64,000 nt of DNA, from NCBI RefSeq assembly GCF_009296025.1, contig NZ_CP045178.1, forward strand, positions 4,836,001 to 4,900,000, in the 5' to 3' direction. Under the pieces are notes generated by a model. It ran no database searches and was not told the DNA's origin. It was given only the letters and a program-made list of their open reading frames with translations. The stretch comes from Streptomyces tsukubensis (GTDB lineage: Bacteria; Actinomycetota; Actinomycetes; Streptomycetales; Streptomycetaceae). This document shows positions 41,505 through 50,373 of the stretch, piece after piece. The translations under genes were made by a program, and so were the position numbers. Position 1 is the stretch's first letter. Each line of letters begins with the position of its first letter.

Positions 41505-42874
41505 ATACGCCGATAGGTATGACAGGGTCCGAGACAGGCGTCGCACCCCGCGCGGGGTCCGATGTCACCCCGCGAGGACGGTTCTCACGCCATGTGCGCG
41601 AGGCACACGCGCAGGGCCGCCTGGTGGTGCAGCCGAGAATGGGGTTCGCGGATCTCGCGACGATGCGGGAGGGGCTGATCCAGGCTCGCGAAGCCGACGC
41701 GGCCACGATCGGCACCGTCACCCTCGACAGCTACACCCGCGTCAACGACCACGACTCGGCGCGGCAGGCGCTGCGCACCGGCGCCGAGTTGAACGGATTC
41801 CCGCTGGTGGCGCACGGCTCCTCCGCCACCAGGGACATGCTCGACTCGGTGGAGCGGTCCGACTTCCCCGTCCAGGTGCGGCACGGTTCCGCGCTTCCCC
41901 TTCCGCTCTTCCGCGCGATGGTCGAAGCCGATGTCGCCGCCACCGAGGGCGGCCCCATCTCGTACTGCCTCCCCTACAGCCGCGCGCCGATCAGTGAGGC
42001 GGTCAAAGCGTGGGCGGCGTGCTGCGAACTCATCGCGGAGCAGCCGGACCCGATGCACCTGGAGAGCTTCGGCGGCTGCATGCTCGGGCAGTTGTGCCCG
42101 CCGAGCCTGCTCGTCGCGCTGAGTGTGCTGGAGACCCTGTTCTTCCGTGAGCACGGGCTGAGCGACGTCTCCCTGAGCTACGCCCAGCAGACCCACCCGG
42201 GGCAGGACCTTGAGGCCATCGCCGCGCTGCGGCGCCTCGGGGCCGAACGCCTCGGCGGAGCCGACTGGCACGTGGTGCTCTACACGTTCATGGGCGTGTT
42301 CCCCCGTACGCCCGTGGGCTCCTTCAGGATCCTTGAGGAAAGTGTGCGGCTCGCGGTGCGCAGCGGCAGCGAGCGACTGATCGTGAAGACCCCGGCGGAG
42401 GCCCACCGCATTCCGACGATCGCGGAGAACGTCGACGCGCTGGAGTTCGCCGCCTCCATCGACCGCGACGAGCGGCAGCGCCCCCCGGAGGTCGAGGCGA
42501 CCGAGTCGGGGATCTACGAAGAGGCGCGGATGCTCATCGACAGCACCCTGGAGCTCGCGCCGACCGTCGGCGAGGCGCTGATCAAGGCGTTCTCGCAGGG
42601 CCACCTCGACGTTCCGTACTGCCTGCACCAGGACAACTCCAACAAATCCAGGGCCTACGTCGACGCCGGCGGCATGCTCCAGTGGGCCGAGGCCGGTCTG
42701 ATGCCGCTGCGCGTGGAGCGGGGCGGCTCCCGTCGCCCGGTCACCGCCAAGGGGCTGCTGACGATGCTCGGATTCAACGAACAGCGCTTCGACCGTGAGC
42801 AGTTGACCCACGGCCACCTCCGGAGTGTCCAGTACACCCCGCCGCCCCGCCCCGCCGCACAGATCCTGTCGTGA
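41501..42874 (+). CDS. Glutamate (methylaspartate) mutase large (E) subunit
   Basis: The 457-residue TIM-barrel subunit retains every known active-site residue. Aligned by eye with Clostridium cochlearium GlmE, the arginine claw R66/R100/R149 is R46 (VVQPRMG), R80 (TLDSYTRVN) and R127 (VRHGS). E171/Y177/Y181 correspond to E149, Y155 and Y159 (TEGGPISYCLPYS). Inter-residue spacing is almost identical. Glutamate or a near analogue is therefore the expected substrate. The GTG start overlaps the small-subunit stop by 4 bp. The product, 3-methylaspartate, would fit the dedicated kinase and semialdehyde dehydrogenase downstream. A strong hairpin follows at 42906. Confidence 0.9.
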   Translation: MNTPIGMTGSETGVAPRAGSDVTPRGRFSRHVREAHAQGRLVVQPRMGFADLATMREGLIQAREADAATIGTVTLDSYTRVNDHDSARQALRTGAELNGFPLVAHGSSATRDMLDSVERSDFPVQVRHGSALPLPLFRAMVEADVAATEGGPISYCLPYSRAPISEAVKAWAACCELIAEQPDPMHLESFGGCMLGQLCPPSLLVALSVLETLFFREHGLSDVSLSYAQQTHPGQDLEAIAALRRLGAERLGGADWHVVLYTFMGVFPRTPVGSFRILEESVRLAVRSGSERLIVKTPAEAHRIPTIAENVDALEFAASIDRDERQRPPEVEATESGIYEEARMLIDSTLELAPTVGEALIKAFSQGHLDVPYCLHQDNSNKSRAYVDAGGMLQWAEAGLMPLRVERGGSRRPVTAKGLLTMLGFNEQRFDREQLTHGHLRSVQYTPPPRPAAQILS

Positions 42875-42905
42875 CCCCACCCGCCCTGACCTGGCCGCTC
42901 ACCAC

Positions 42906-42932
42906 GGCCCGGCCGTCCCCCACGGCCGGGCC
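42906..42932 (+). terminator. 11-bp perfect hairpin between mutase and binding-protein genes
   Basis: GGCCCGGCCGT and ACGGCCGGGCC pair perfectly around a CCCCC loop, 32 bp after the mutase stop. With 175 bp before the next gene it could terminate or attenuate part of the transcripts, or protect the upstream mRNA. Confidence 0.65.
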
Positions 42933-43049
42933 CCCCACCGGGCCGTCCCCCGCGGCCCCGCTCCCACCCGTGACGCCCCCGCCCCCGCCCCCGCTCTCGT
43001 CCCGCCGCGGCCTCGCCCGCCGTCTCCGTCTCCCGTCAAGGAGGACCTC

Positions 43050-43985
43050 GTGACCACTTCCACTCTCGATGCCGTACGTGAGCGCGGGGCGCTGCGCGCC
43101 GTGGTCAGCCGCGGTATCCGCGGTCTGTCACTGCGCGGCGAGGACGGCCGCTGGACCGGGCTCGACACCGACATCGCACGTGCCGTGGCCGCCGCCGCCC
43201 TCGGTGACGGCGAGGCCGTCGAGTGGGTCCCCTCCGACCCCGCCGACCGTCTCACCACCCTCGTGGGGGGCGAGGCGGAACTGACCGTCTGCAACCTGAG
43301 CTGGACCCTCGGCAGGGAGGCGACCCTGCCCGTGCTGTTCGCGGGCGTCACCTGCTACGACGGCGAGGGGTTCCTCGTCCGCGCGGACAGCGGCATCACC
43401 ACCCCCCAGCAGCTCGCGGGGCACCGGGTCGCCGTACAGGCGGGCACCACGAGCGCCGCCAACCTCGCCGCCTGGTACGGGAGCCGCGGCCTCTCGGTCG
43501 AGCCGGTGGCCCACCCGACCCCGGCGGAGACGCTGGCCGGCTACGCCGACGGCGGCTGCGTCGCCTACGTACTCGACCGGGTGGCGCTCGCGGGGGAGCG
43601 GGCGGCACTGGAGGACCCCGGCGCCCACCTGATACTCGACGAGGCCATCTCGCGTGAGCCGATGGCGGCGGCCGTCCGTGACGGTGACGCGTCCTGGTAC
43701 AAGCTCTGCCGCTGGGTGCTCCAGCTCCTGGTCTCCGCCGAGCACCACGTGGACGAGGTCGGCGAGCGGGAGAAGGCGCTCGCCCAGGCCGCCGAGACCG
43801 CGGGCGTGCACGGCCCCGCCGTGGGGCTCGACACGGACTGGGCGGCGCGGGTCCTCGACGCCGTCGGCACGTACGCGGACGTCTACGCCCGCAACCTCGG
43901 CCCGGCGACAGGCCTGGACGTCCCCCGCGGCCTCAACGAGCTGTGGACCAAGGGCGGCCTGCACTACGCCCTGCCCCTGCACTGA
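43050..43985 (+). CDS. Solute-binding-protein family 3 fold, no signal peptide (possible enzyme)
   Basis: GTG with AAGGAGG 6 bp upstream gives 311 residues. The fold is the periplasmic amino-acid-binding type (AapJ-like): LDAVRERGALRAVVSRG at the N-terminus, GLDTDIARAVAAA, LAGHRVAVQAGTTSAANL, and a C-terminal AapJ signature (LDTDWAARVLDAVG, GLNELWTKGGLHYALP). The protein begins directly with the domain: there is no hydrophobic signal sequence or lipobox Cys, and no in-frame upstream start would supply one. No permease or ATPase is adjacent. Cyclohexadienyl dehydratases evolved from this fold, so it may be a cytoplasmic enzyme or a ligand-binding chaperone in this pathway. The role is inferred. 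Confidence 0.65.
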   Translation: MTTSTLDAVRERGALRAVVSRGIRGLSLRGEDGRWTGLDTDIARAVAAAALGDGEAVEWVPSDPADRLTTLVGGEAELTVCNLSWTLGREATLPVLFAGVTCYDGEGFLVRADSGITTPQQLAGHRVAVQAGTTSAANLAAWYGSRGLSVEPVAHPTPAETLAGYADGGCVAYVLDRVALAGERAALEDPGAHLILDEAISREPMAAAVRDGDASWYKLCRWVLQLLVSAEHHVDEVGEREKALAQAAETAGVHGPAVGLDTDWAARVLDAVGTYADVYARNLGPATGLDVPRGLNELWTKGGLHYALPLH

Positions 43986-44009
43986 CGGCCGAGCCCCGTC
44001 CCGCGCCGA

Positions 44010-44023
44010 CCCCCCCCCCCCCC
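44010..44023. repeat. Homopolymer of 14 C
   Basis: An uninterrupted run of 14 cytosines lies 25 bp after the stop of the binding-protein gene, in the leader of the EamA gene. It could slip during replication, or could be a sequencing-length error. Confidence 0.9.
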
Positions 44024-44085
44024 GTCCCCCCATTCCCCTCCTCTCGGACTTCCCCGAACTTCCGCATCAGAAAGGGCCTCCCCTC

Positions 44086-45087
44086 ATGACCACTGAGACC
44101 AAGCCGGCGAACCAGGAGAAGAAGGGAGCGATCGAGCTGACCGCGGCGATGGTGCTCTCAGGAACCCTGGGAGTCTTCGTCATCGAGTCGGGCGCCTCGC
44201 CCTTCAACGTGGTCTTCTTCCGCTGCCTGTTCGGCACCATCACCCTCGGCCTCTACTGCCTGGTGCGCGGCTTCTTCAAGAACCACAACTTCACCCCGAA
44301 GAAGCTCGGCCTCGCCGCTCTCGGCGGCGTCTTCATCGTCTTCAACTGGGCGTTCCTCTTCGAGTCGTACGAGGGCACGTCCATCTCCGTGGCCACCGTC
44401 GTCTACCACACACAGCCGTTCTACGTGGTGCTGCTCGGGGCCCTGCTCTTCCGTGACAAGCTCACCGCCACCAAGTTCGGCTGGCTCGGGGTCGCCTTCA
44501 TCGGCCTGATCCTCGTCGCGGGTGTGTCCGCCTCCGACCTGACGGGCGGCGGCGACACCGCCTACCTCCAGGGGCTCGGCTACGCCCTGCTCGCCGCGGT
44601 CTTCTACGCCATCTCCACCGTCATCACCAAACGCGTCACCGGTGTGAAGCCGCACCTGGTCGCCCTGGTCCAGCTGGTCCTCGGCATCTTCCTGCTGCTG
44701 CCCTTCACCGCCCTCAGCGAGATGAAGAACATGGGCGGCGACTGGGGCTGGCTGGTCGGCCTCGGTGTGATCCACACCTGCGTCATGTACGTCCTCATGT
44801 ACTCCGCGTACCAGAAGCTGCCCACGCCGAAGATCGCCGTCCTCGCCTTCGTGTACCCGGCCGTCGCGATGCTCATGGACTGGGCCGTGTACGGGCACAG
44901 CGTGAGCTGGCTCCAGGCACTCGGCATCCCGCTGATCGTCGCCGCCAGCCTCGGCATCAACCTTGGCTGGTCCTTCAAGGGACGGCGTCCCGCCGCCGTC
45001 CAGCAGGCAGCGCCGAAGGCGCCCGCTGCCGGTAGCACCACGACCACAGAATCCAAGATCGAGGTCCAGTCCGGAGGCAACCGATGA
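44086..45087 (+). CDS. EamA/DMT-family transporter, probable exporter of the pathway product
   Basis: This 333-residue protein has about ten hydrophobic helices in two EamA repeats (about 20-155 and 175-310), the standard drug/metabolite transporter layout. Diagnostic stretches are VVFFRCLFGTITLGLY, VVYHTQPFYVVLLGALLF near the end of repeat 1, and FVYPAVAMLMDWAVYG in repeat 2. The C-terminus is a short Ala/Thr tail. The ATG follows AAAGGG, and the stop overlaps the next ATG (ATGA). Family members such as YdcZ/RhaT/YdeD-type proteins export amino acids or metabolites. Its position inside the operon suggests export of, or self-resistance to, the amino-acid product. Confidence 0.85.
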   Translation: MTTETKPANQEKKGAIELTAAMVLSGTLGVFVIESGASPFNVVFFRCLFGTITLGLYCLVRGFFKNHNFTPKKLGLAALGGVFIVFNWAFLFESYEGTSISVATVVYHTQPFYVVLLGALLFRDKLTATKFGWLGVAFIGLILVAGVSASDLTGGGDTAYLQGLGYALLAAVFYAISTVITKRVTGVKPHLVALVQLVLGIFLLLPFTALSEMKNMGGDWGWLVGLGVIHTCVMYVLMYSAYQKLPTPKIAVLAFVYPAVAMLMDWAVYGHSVSWLQALGIPLIVAASLGINLGWSFKGRRPAAVQQAAPKAPAAGSTTTTESKIEVQSGGNR

Positions 45088-46127
45088 CCCTCGTCACCGA
45101 CACCAAGGCACCACGTATAGCGATAGTCGGCGCGACCGGCGCCGTAGGCAACACCCTGATAGGCCTGATCGAGAGCCGGGGCCTGCGCTACCGCTCCGTC
45201 CACCTGGTCGCCTCGGCCCGCTCGGCCGGCACCGAGCTGACCGTCGACGGTGTCGCGTACCCCGTCCAGGCCGTGGACGAGTTCGACTTCGGCCAGGTCG
45301 ACCTGGCGTTCTTCTCGGCCGGTACCGAGGCGAGCGAGCAGTGGGTGCCGAAGGCCACCGAGGCCGGCGCCGTCGTCATCGACAACACCATCGCCTACCG
45401 CATGGACCCGGACACCCCGCTGGTCGTCCCGCAGGTCAACGCCCACGAGCTGGACGAACGCCCCAAGTCGGGGGTGATCGCCAACCCGAACTGCTCGACC
45501 ATCCCGCTGGTCAGGCTGCTCCAGGGCGTCGAGCGCAGGTGGGGAATACGCCAGGCCGTCGTCAGCACCTACCAGGCGGCCTCCGGGCTCGGCCACCCCG
45601 GTGTGGACGAGCTGAAGGACTCCAGCCGGGCCGCTCTGGAGAGCCCGGGGGAGGAGTACCCCAACAAGGAGTTCACCCCCTCCCTCGCCTTCAACGTCAT
45701 ACCGAAGATCGACCGTTTCCTGGACACCGGCTTCACCCTTGAGGAGCAGAAGATGCTCCAGGAGTCCAGGAAGATACTCGGCATGCCCCACCTGGACGTC
45801 ACCACCACCTGTGTCCGCGTGCCGGTCGTCACCGGCCACTCGGAGGCCGTGTGGATAGAGGCCCAGGGCGTCGTGGACCGCGACGAACTCGTGGAGGTGC
45901 TCGCCGAACTCCCCGAGGTGACCGTGCACGACCGGGAGTCGCGCCGCGAGTTCCCGACCCCCACCACGATCGACGACCCCTACCGGGTGCACGTCGGCCG
46001 TGTCCGGGTGAACCCGAACAACCCGCGGGCCTTCTGGCTCTGGCTGGTCGCCGACAACCTCACCATCGGCGCCGCCCTCAACGCGATCCAGATCGCGGAG
46101 GAGCTCATCGCGCGGGACACCCTGTGA
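45084..46127 (+). CDS. asd: Aspartate-semialdehyde dehydrogenase paralogue
   Basis: A full-length (347-residue) ASADH. The NADP-binding GATGAVG is at 16-22, the catalytic Cys is C137 in NPNCSTI, and the catalytic His and substrate-binding Arg lie in CVRVPVVTGHSEAV. The enzyme normally reduces 4-phosphoaspartate to the semialdehyde. ATGA and GTGA overlaps tie it to the EamA gene before and the kinase after it. In actinomycetes the housekeeping kinase and asd genes sit together elsewhere, so this set is probably dedicated to a secondary pathway. Given the mutase, the 4-phosphate of 3-methylaspartate is a plausible substrate. The reversed asd-then-kinase order is unlike the primary operon. Confidence 0.88.
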   Translation: MTLVTDTKAPRIAIVGATGAVGNTLIGLIESRGLRYRSVHLVASARSAGTELTVDGVAYPVQAVDEFDFGQVDLAFFSAGTEASEQWVPKATEAGAVVIDNTIAYRMDPDTPLVVPQVNAHELDERPKSGVIANPNCSTIPLVRLLQGVERRWGIRQAVVSTYQAASGLGHPGVDELKDSSRAALESPGEEYPNKEFTPSLAFNVIPKIDRFLDTGFTLEEQKMLQESRKILGMPHLDVTTTCVRVPVVTGHSEAVWIEAQGVVDRDELVEVLAELPEVTVHDRESRREFPTPTTIDDPYRVHVGRVRVNPNNPRAFWLWLVADNLTIGAALNAIQIAEELIARDTL

Positions 46128-47296
46128 GGGCCTCGCCGGCGGCAACGGACTCGTCCGATGCCGGGCTCCGGGCGCCCGCGGTACTGAAGTTCGGAGGCTC
46201 CAGCTTCCGGACGCTCGCCTCCTACGCGCAACTGGCCGAGGATCTGTCCAGGCGCGTCGAGGAGGAGAACACGCACCTGGTGGTCGTGGTGAGCGGCCAG
46301 CCGGGTGAGACCGAGCAGTTCAGGGAACGGCTCAGCCAGGTCAACCCGCACCCCGAGGACGAGACCGTGGCGGGGCTGCTGACCCTCGCGGACACGGTGG
46401 GAGCGCAGCTCCTCGCCACGGCCCTGCACCGCAGGGGCCGCACCGCGACGGTCCTCGCGGGACACCAGCTGGGGCTGACCACCGACTCGTCGTTCATGTG
46501 GGCGCGGCTGGAGCACACCGACCCCGAGCCGCTGCGTACGGCGGTACGTGACAACGAGGTGGTGGTGATCCCCGGCGGCCAGGCCGCCGACAAGGAGGGC
46601 CGCCCGACCTGGCTCGGCAAGAACAGCTCGGACCTGTCCGCGGTGGCCGTCGCCGCCGCGGTCGGGGCGGCCCGGTGCGAGATCCACTCGGACGTCGACG
46701 GCATCTACAGCTGCGACCCGCACCTGGTCTCCGGCTCGAAGCTGTTGTCGCAGGTCTCGTACAACACGGCGGCGCTGATGTCGCTGTACGGCGCGAAGGT
46801 GCTGCACCGCAGGGCGGTACGGCTCGCCCAGCGCCACAAGATCGAAATCGTCTGCCGCTACAACAGGGCCCCGTTCCCCACGGGTTCCGTGATCGGCACC
46901 GCGGGTTCCACGGTGGCGGCCGTGGTGCTCAACCAGCGCTCCGCGGCGCTGCGGTACGAGACGGACGACCTCGCCGACCAGGCCTACAAGGTGTTCCACG
47001 GCGCCAACATCGACGTCGTACGCCTCACCTCGGGGCCGCTGGTGGCCGTGACCGGGGGCTTCGTCGACCTGCCCGAGTTCCAACGGCGGCACGGTCTGAC
47101 GCCCGGTGAGTACGCGGGGGTGCCGCTGACCGCGGTCCGAGGCAGCCAGGTGGTCACCCAGCTGGCCGCCGACGAGGAAGACGCGCTGCACGTCGCGCAG
47201 CGCCTGCACGACCATGTGAACCGCCCCGGCACGGATGTCGGCCCGCAAGCGCCGCTGCCTGAGCTGATGGAACTACTAGAGATGCAGGGAGCCTGA
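46124..47296 (+). CDS. Aspartate kinase homologue, divergent (pathway-dedicated)
   Basis: The GTG start overlaps the asd stop (GTGA) and gives 390 residues, slightly short of the roughly 420 usual for the alpha form. The amino-acid kinase domain is clear: VLKFGGSSFRT near the start, LGKNSSDLSAVAVAAAVGA, EIHSDVDGIYSCDP, and GAKVLHRRAVRLA. The usual VVSAMG segment has drifted to VVVVSGQPGET. The C-terminal 110 residues look like a reduced, diverged ACT region, so lysine/threonine feedback inhibition may be lost. It would phosphorylate the side-chain carboxylate of aspartate or 3-methylaspartate for the dehydrogenase. The next gene begins 3 bp downstream. Confidence 0.82.
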   Translation: MRASPAATDSSDAGLRAPAVLKFGGSSFRTLASYAQLAEDLSRRVEEENTHLVVVVSGQPGETEQFRERLSQVNPHPEDETVAGLLTLADTVGAQLLATALHRRGRTATVLAGHQLGLTTDSSFMWARLEHTDPEPLRTAVRDNEVVVIPGGQAADKEGRPTWLGKNSSDLSAVAVAAAVGAARCEIHSDVDGIYSCDPHLVSGSKLLSQVSYNTAALMSLYGAKVLHRRAVRLAQRHKIEIVCRYNRAPFPTGSVIGTAGSTVAAVVLNQRSAALRYETDDLADQAYKVFHGANIDVVRLTSGPLVAVTGGFVDLPEFQRRHGLTPGEYAGVPLTAVRGSQVVTQLAADEEDALHVAQRLHDHVNRPGTDVGPQAPLPELMELLEMQGA

Positions 47297-47299
47297 ACC

Positions 47300-48337
47300 A
47301 TGACCGCGACCACCGACCTCGGCGCGACGGCCGCCGCCGTCACCGTGCCCACCTTCCGCGAGATCGCCCTGCCCGACGAGGTGCGGGACTCGCTCGGAGA
47401 GCAGCTCGGGCGGCTGGCGGACCCGAACGTGGACATTGACCGTTCCATGGCCCGCCTCCACCAGATATTCGCGACCATCCCGACCGAACTGCTCCAGCAG
47501 CTCCTCGACTTCGGGCGCCACAACGACACCCCGGGCGTCGCCCTCGTCAGCAACCTCCCGGTCGACGCGGAGCTGCCGCCGACACCGTCCGACGGCGGGC
47601 CGAGCACGGAGAAGACGTCGTTCGTCGCCGAGGGTGTGCTGCTCGGGCTGAGCGGACTGCTCGGTGAGCCCATGGGCGTACTCACGGAGAAAGCGGGACA
47701 GCTCGTCCACGACGTCATTCCGGTGGCGGGAGGATCGAAGACCCAGACCAATCAGGGGTCGGAGGTCTTCCTCAACTTCCACAGCGACATCATGCACGAC
47801 GTGATCGGCCGCTACGACATAGCCAACCCCGACTTCCTCGTCCTCAGCTGCCTGCGCCAGGACCACGACGGACTGGCCGGCACGTACTACGCCGACGCCA
47901 GGGACATATCGGCCGCCCTGCCCGCCGAGACGCTGGAGACCCTGCGCAGCCCGCTCTTCCGCCTCAACGCGCCCGGCTCCTACGTCCGCAACGTGGCGGG
48001 CGGCCAGGACGTCCTGTCCGAGCCGGTACCGATGATCAGCGGCCACGACACCTTCCCCGAGATCGCCATCTCCGCCAACGGTGTGCACGCCCTCACCAGC
48101 GGGGCGCGTGAGGCCCTTGAGACCCTCCAGGCCACCTGCAAGCGGGTCTCCCACGAGGTCCTGCTCGCCCCTGGCCAGGCCATGCTGATCAACAACCGCA
48201 AGGGAGTGCACGCCCGTTCCACCTTCACCGCCCGCTACGACGGCGCCGACCGCTGGCTCCAGCGGACCTACGTACGCCGCAGCCTGTGGAACGTGCGTTA
48301 CCGGGTCACAGACGAGAACCGCCGGGTGCACTACTGA
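47300..48337 (+). CDS. Clavaminate-synthase-like Fe(II)/2-oxoglutarate oxygenase
   Basis: A 345-residue protein of the clavaminate synthase/AsnO/VioC group, which hydroxylates free or carrier-bound amino acids at the beta carbon. Iron ligands are predicted as H161 and D163 (FLNFHSDIMHD) and H304 (NNRKGVHARS). The 2-oxoglutarate-binding Arg is R318, 14 residues after the distal His as in VioC. AsnO and VioC use HxE; this protein has HxD. Conserved context includes TYYADARDI and LLAPGQAMLINN. It starts 3 bp after the kinase stop and so belongs to the same operon. Its likely substrate is aspartate- or methylaspartate-derived. An Ala/Thr-rich 15-residue leader is of unclear use. Confidence 0.85.
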   Translation: MTATTDLGATAAAVTVPTFREIALPDEVRDSLGEQLGRLADPNVDIDRSMARLHQIFATIPTELLQQLLDFGRHNDTPGVALVSNLPVDAELPPTPSDGGPSTEKTSFVAEGVLLGLSGLLGEPMGVLTEKAGQLVHDVIPVAGGSKTQTNQGSEVFLNFHSDIMHDVIGRYDIANPDFLVLSCLRQDHDGLAGTYYADARDISAALPAETLETLRSPLFRLNAPGSYVRNVAGGQDVLSEPVPMISGHDTFPEIAISANGVHALTSGAREALETLQATCKRVSHEVLLAPGQAMLINNRKGVHARSTFTARYDGADRWLQRTYVRRSLWNVRYRVTDENRRVHY

Positions 48338-48919
48338 GTGCCGCGGCCCTGAACGGACCAGCCTCCGACAGGCCCTCTGACAGACCCGGTGGCGCGCGTC
48401 CGCCCCCGGCCCGTCCCCGTCGTCGCCCCACGGGACGCCGACGCACCACGGGACGACGCCGACGCGCCACCGAGCCCCGTGCCACACCGAGCCAGCCCCG
48501 GTGTGCCACGGGGCTCCGCGCGTCCCCCGGCACACCCGAGCGGGTCCCGTGGCACGTCCGAGCGGGTCGGGGCTGGCCGGGAGCGGACATTCCCCACCCG
48601 GCCAGGAGGCGACCGGTGCGGGCCGCCCGCCCCGCGCCCGATGATCGAACCACCCGGGCGGCCAAGAGCCGGCGCCAGCGATGGACATGCTTCAGCGACA
48701 CCGATGGACGTGCGGCAGCGACACCGAAGGCCGTGCGACAGCGACAGCGATGGACGTGCGGCAGCGGACAGAGCGACAGCGGTTCGGAACAACGGCGTGA
48801 CAAACGACGGCGGTTCGGGCCGACCGCGTAACGCGTGACGGCGGCTCGGACGGACGGCGCTACGCGGGACGGCGCTACGCGGGACGGCGGCGGCGAAGGC
48901 GACAGACACGGGGGAGACC
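48338..48919. other. Intergenic region with short imperfect repeats, probable leuC promoter
   Basis: Nothing gene-like with convincing composition was found in these 582 bp. Short direct repeats occur: GATGGACGTGCGGCAGCG appears twice between about 48710 and 48765, within a wider GACAGCGACA-rich stretch, and ACGGCGCTACGCGGG occurs twice at about 48855-48885. The ribosome site GGGGAGA precedes leuC. The break splits the cluster into at least two plus-strand transcription units. Confidence 0.55.
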
Positions 48920-50326
48920 ATGGGCAGGACACTGGCGCAGAAGACCTGGGACGCGCATGTGGTGCGGCGCGGGGGCGAAGGCGTCGGCGACGACCTTCTC
49001 TACATCGATCTCCAACTGCTCCACGAGGTGAACACCCCGCAGGCCTTCGACCGGCTGCGCGCGGCGGGCCGTACCGTCCGCAGACCCGATCTCACCGTCG
49101 GCACCGAGGACCACAACACACCGACCCTCGCACTCGACCGGGTCATCAAGGACCGCGAGGGCCGCCGGCAGGCCGAGCTGATGCGCTCGAACTGCGCGGA
49201 GTTCGGCATACCGCTGCACCGCTTCGGCGACCCCGGCCAGGGCATCGTCCACGTCATCGCCCCCGAACTCGGCCTCGTACGACCCGGCATGACCATCGTC
49301 TGCTGCGACTCGCACACCACGACGCTCGGCGCCTTCGGGGCGCTCGCCCTCGGTATCGGCGCGAGCCAGGTGGAGCACGTACTCGCCACCCAGACACTGC
49401 CCATGCGACGGCCCCGTTCGATGGCCGTCGACGTGACCGGCACCCTGCCGGAGGGTGTCGGCGCCAAGGACCTGGTGCTGGCGCTGATCGCGCGGATCGG
49501 CACGGCGGGCGGCCAGGGCCACATCATCGAGTACCGGGGCGAGGGAGTCACCGCGCTGTCCATGGAGGCGCGGATGACCCTCTGCAACATGACGGTCGAG
49601 GCCGGCTCACGCGCCGGGACCGTGGCGCCCGACGAGACGACCTTCGCCTACCTCTCCCGCTGCCCCGGCATGCCGGAGGGCGCGGAGTGGGAGAGAGAGG
49701 TGGCGTACTGGCGGAGTCTGGCCACCGACGCCGACGCCCCCTGGGACAGGCGGGTCACCCTCGACGCGGCCGCGCTGAGCCCGTACGTCTCCTGGGGCAC
49801 CAACCCGGCGCAGAGCGTACCGCTCGACGGCCGGGTCCCCGCCCCCGCGGAGTTCGCCACTCCGGAGACACGCGCGGCGGCGGAAAGGGCCCTGGAGTAC
49901 ATGGACCTGAAGCCCGGCACCGCCCTGCGCGAGGTGACCGTCGACACCGTGTTCCTCGGCTCGTGCACCAACAGCCGCATCGAGGACCTGCGGGCCGCCG
50001 CCGGGGTGCTGCGCGGCAGGAAGGTCGCGGACGGGCTGCACATGATGATCGTGCCCGGCTCGGCGCGGGTACGGCGCCAGGCCGTCGAGGAGGGCCTCGA
50101 CCGGGTCTTCGCCGAGGCGGGCGCCGACTTCCGCGCGGGGGCAGGCTGCTCGATGTGCGCGGCGCTCAACGAGGACCGGCTGCTCCCCGGGCAGCGCGCC
50201 GCGTCCACCACCAACCGCAACTTCGAGGGCAGGCAGGGCAAGGGGTCCCGTACCCACATCGTCTCGCCGTCCGTCGCCGCGGCCACCGCCGTCACCGGCC
50301 GGCTGTCCTCACCCGCCGACCTGTGA
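48920..50326 (+). CDS. leuC: 3-isopropylmalate dehydratase large subunit paralogue (LeuC-type aconitase)
   Basis: A complete 468-residue LeuC. It starts with [12 protein letters not shown] and carries the 4Fe-4S ligands in [11 protein letters not shown] and [11 protein letters not shown], plus the substrate loop [20 protein letters not shown]. LeuCD isomerises 2- to 3-isopropylmalate by dehydration and rehydration; relatives act on citramalate, homocitrate or methylmalate-type acids. Neither leuA nor leuB is in the window, and the neighbours are pathway genes. It is therefore probably a specialised copy handling a short branched dicarboxylate, for instance one derived from 3-methylaspartate after transamination. 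This substrate is inferred. leuD follows after 47 bp. Confidence 0.88.
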   Translation: MGRTLAQKTWDAHVVRRGGEGVGDDLLYIDLQLLHEVNTPQAFDRLRAAGRTVRRPDLTVGTEDHNTPTLALDRVIKDREGRRQAELMRSNCAEFGIPLHRFGDPGQGIVHVIAPELGLVRPGMTIVCCDSHTTTLGAFGALALGIGASQVEHVLATQTLPMRRPRSMAVDVTGTLPEGVGAKDLVLALIARIGTAGGQGHIIEYRGEGVTALSMEARMTLCNMTVEAGSRAGTVAPDETTFAYLSRCPGMPEGAEWEREVAYWRSLATDADAPWDRRVTLDAAALSPYVSWGTNPAQSVPLDGRVPAPAEFATPETRAAAERALEYMDLKPGTALREVTVDTVFLGSCTNSRIEDLRAAAGVLRGRKVADGLHMMIVPGSARVRRQAVEEGLDRVFAEAGADFRAGAGCSMCAALNEDRLLPGQRAASTTNRNFEGRQGKGSRTHIVSPSVAAATAVTGRLSSPADL

Positions 50327-50373
50327 GGACAGCACCGACCGCCGAGAACCGACCTGTGAGAGGGGAGTCCACC

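Noticed and set aside
48835..50373. Upstream extension of leuD as one long frame from 48835
   Set aside because: Before the ATG at 50374 the frame is a shadow of leuC; the ribosome site and LeuD homology both start at 50374.
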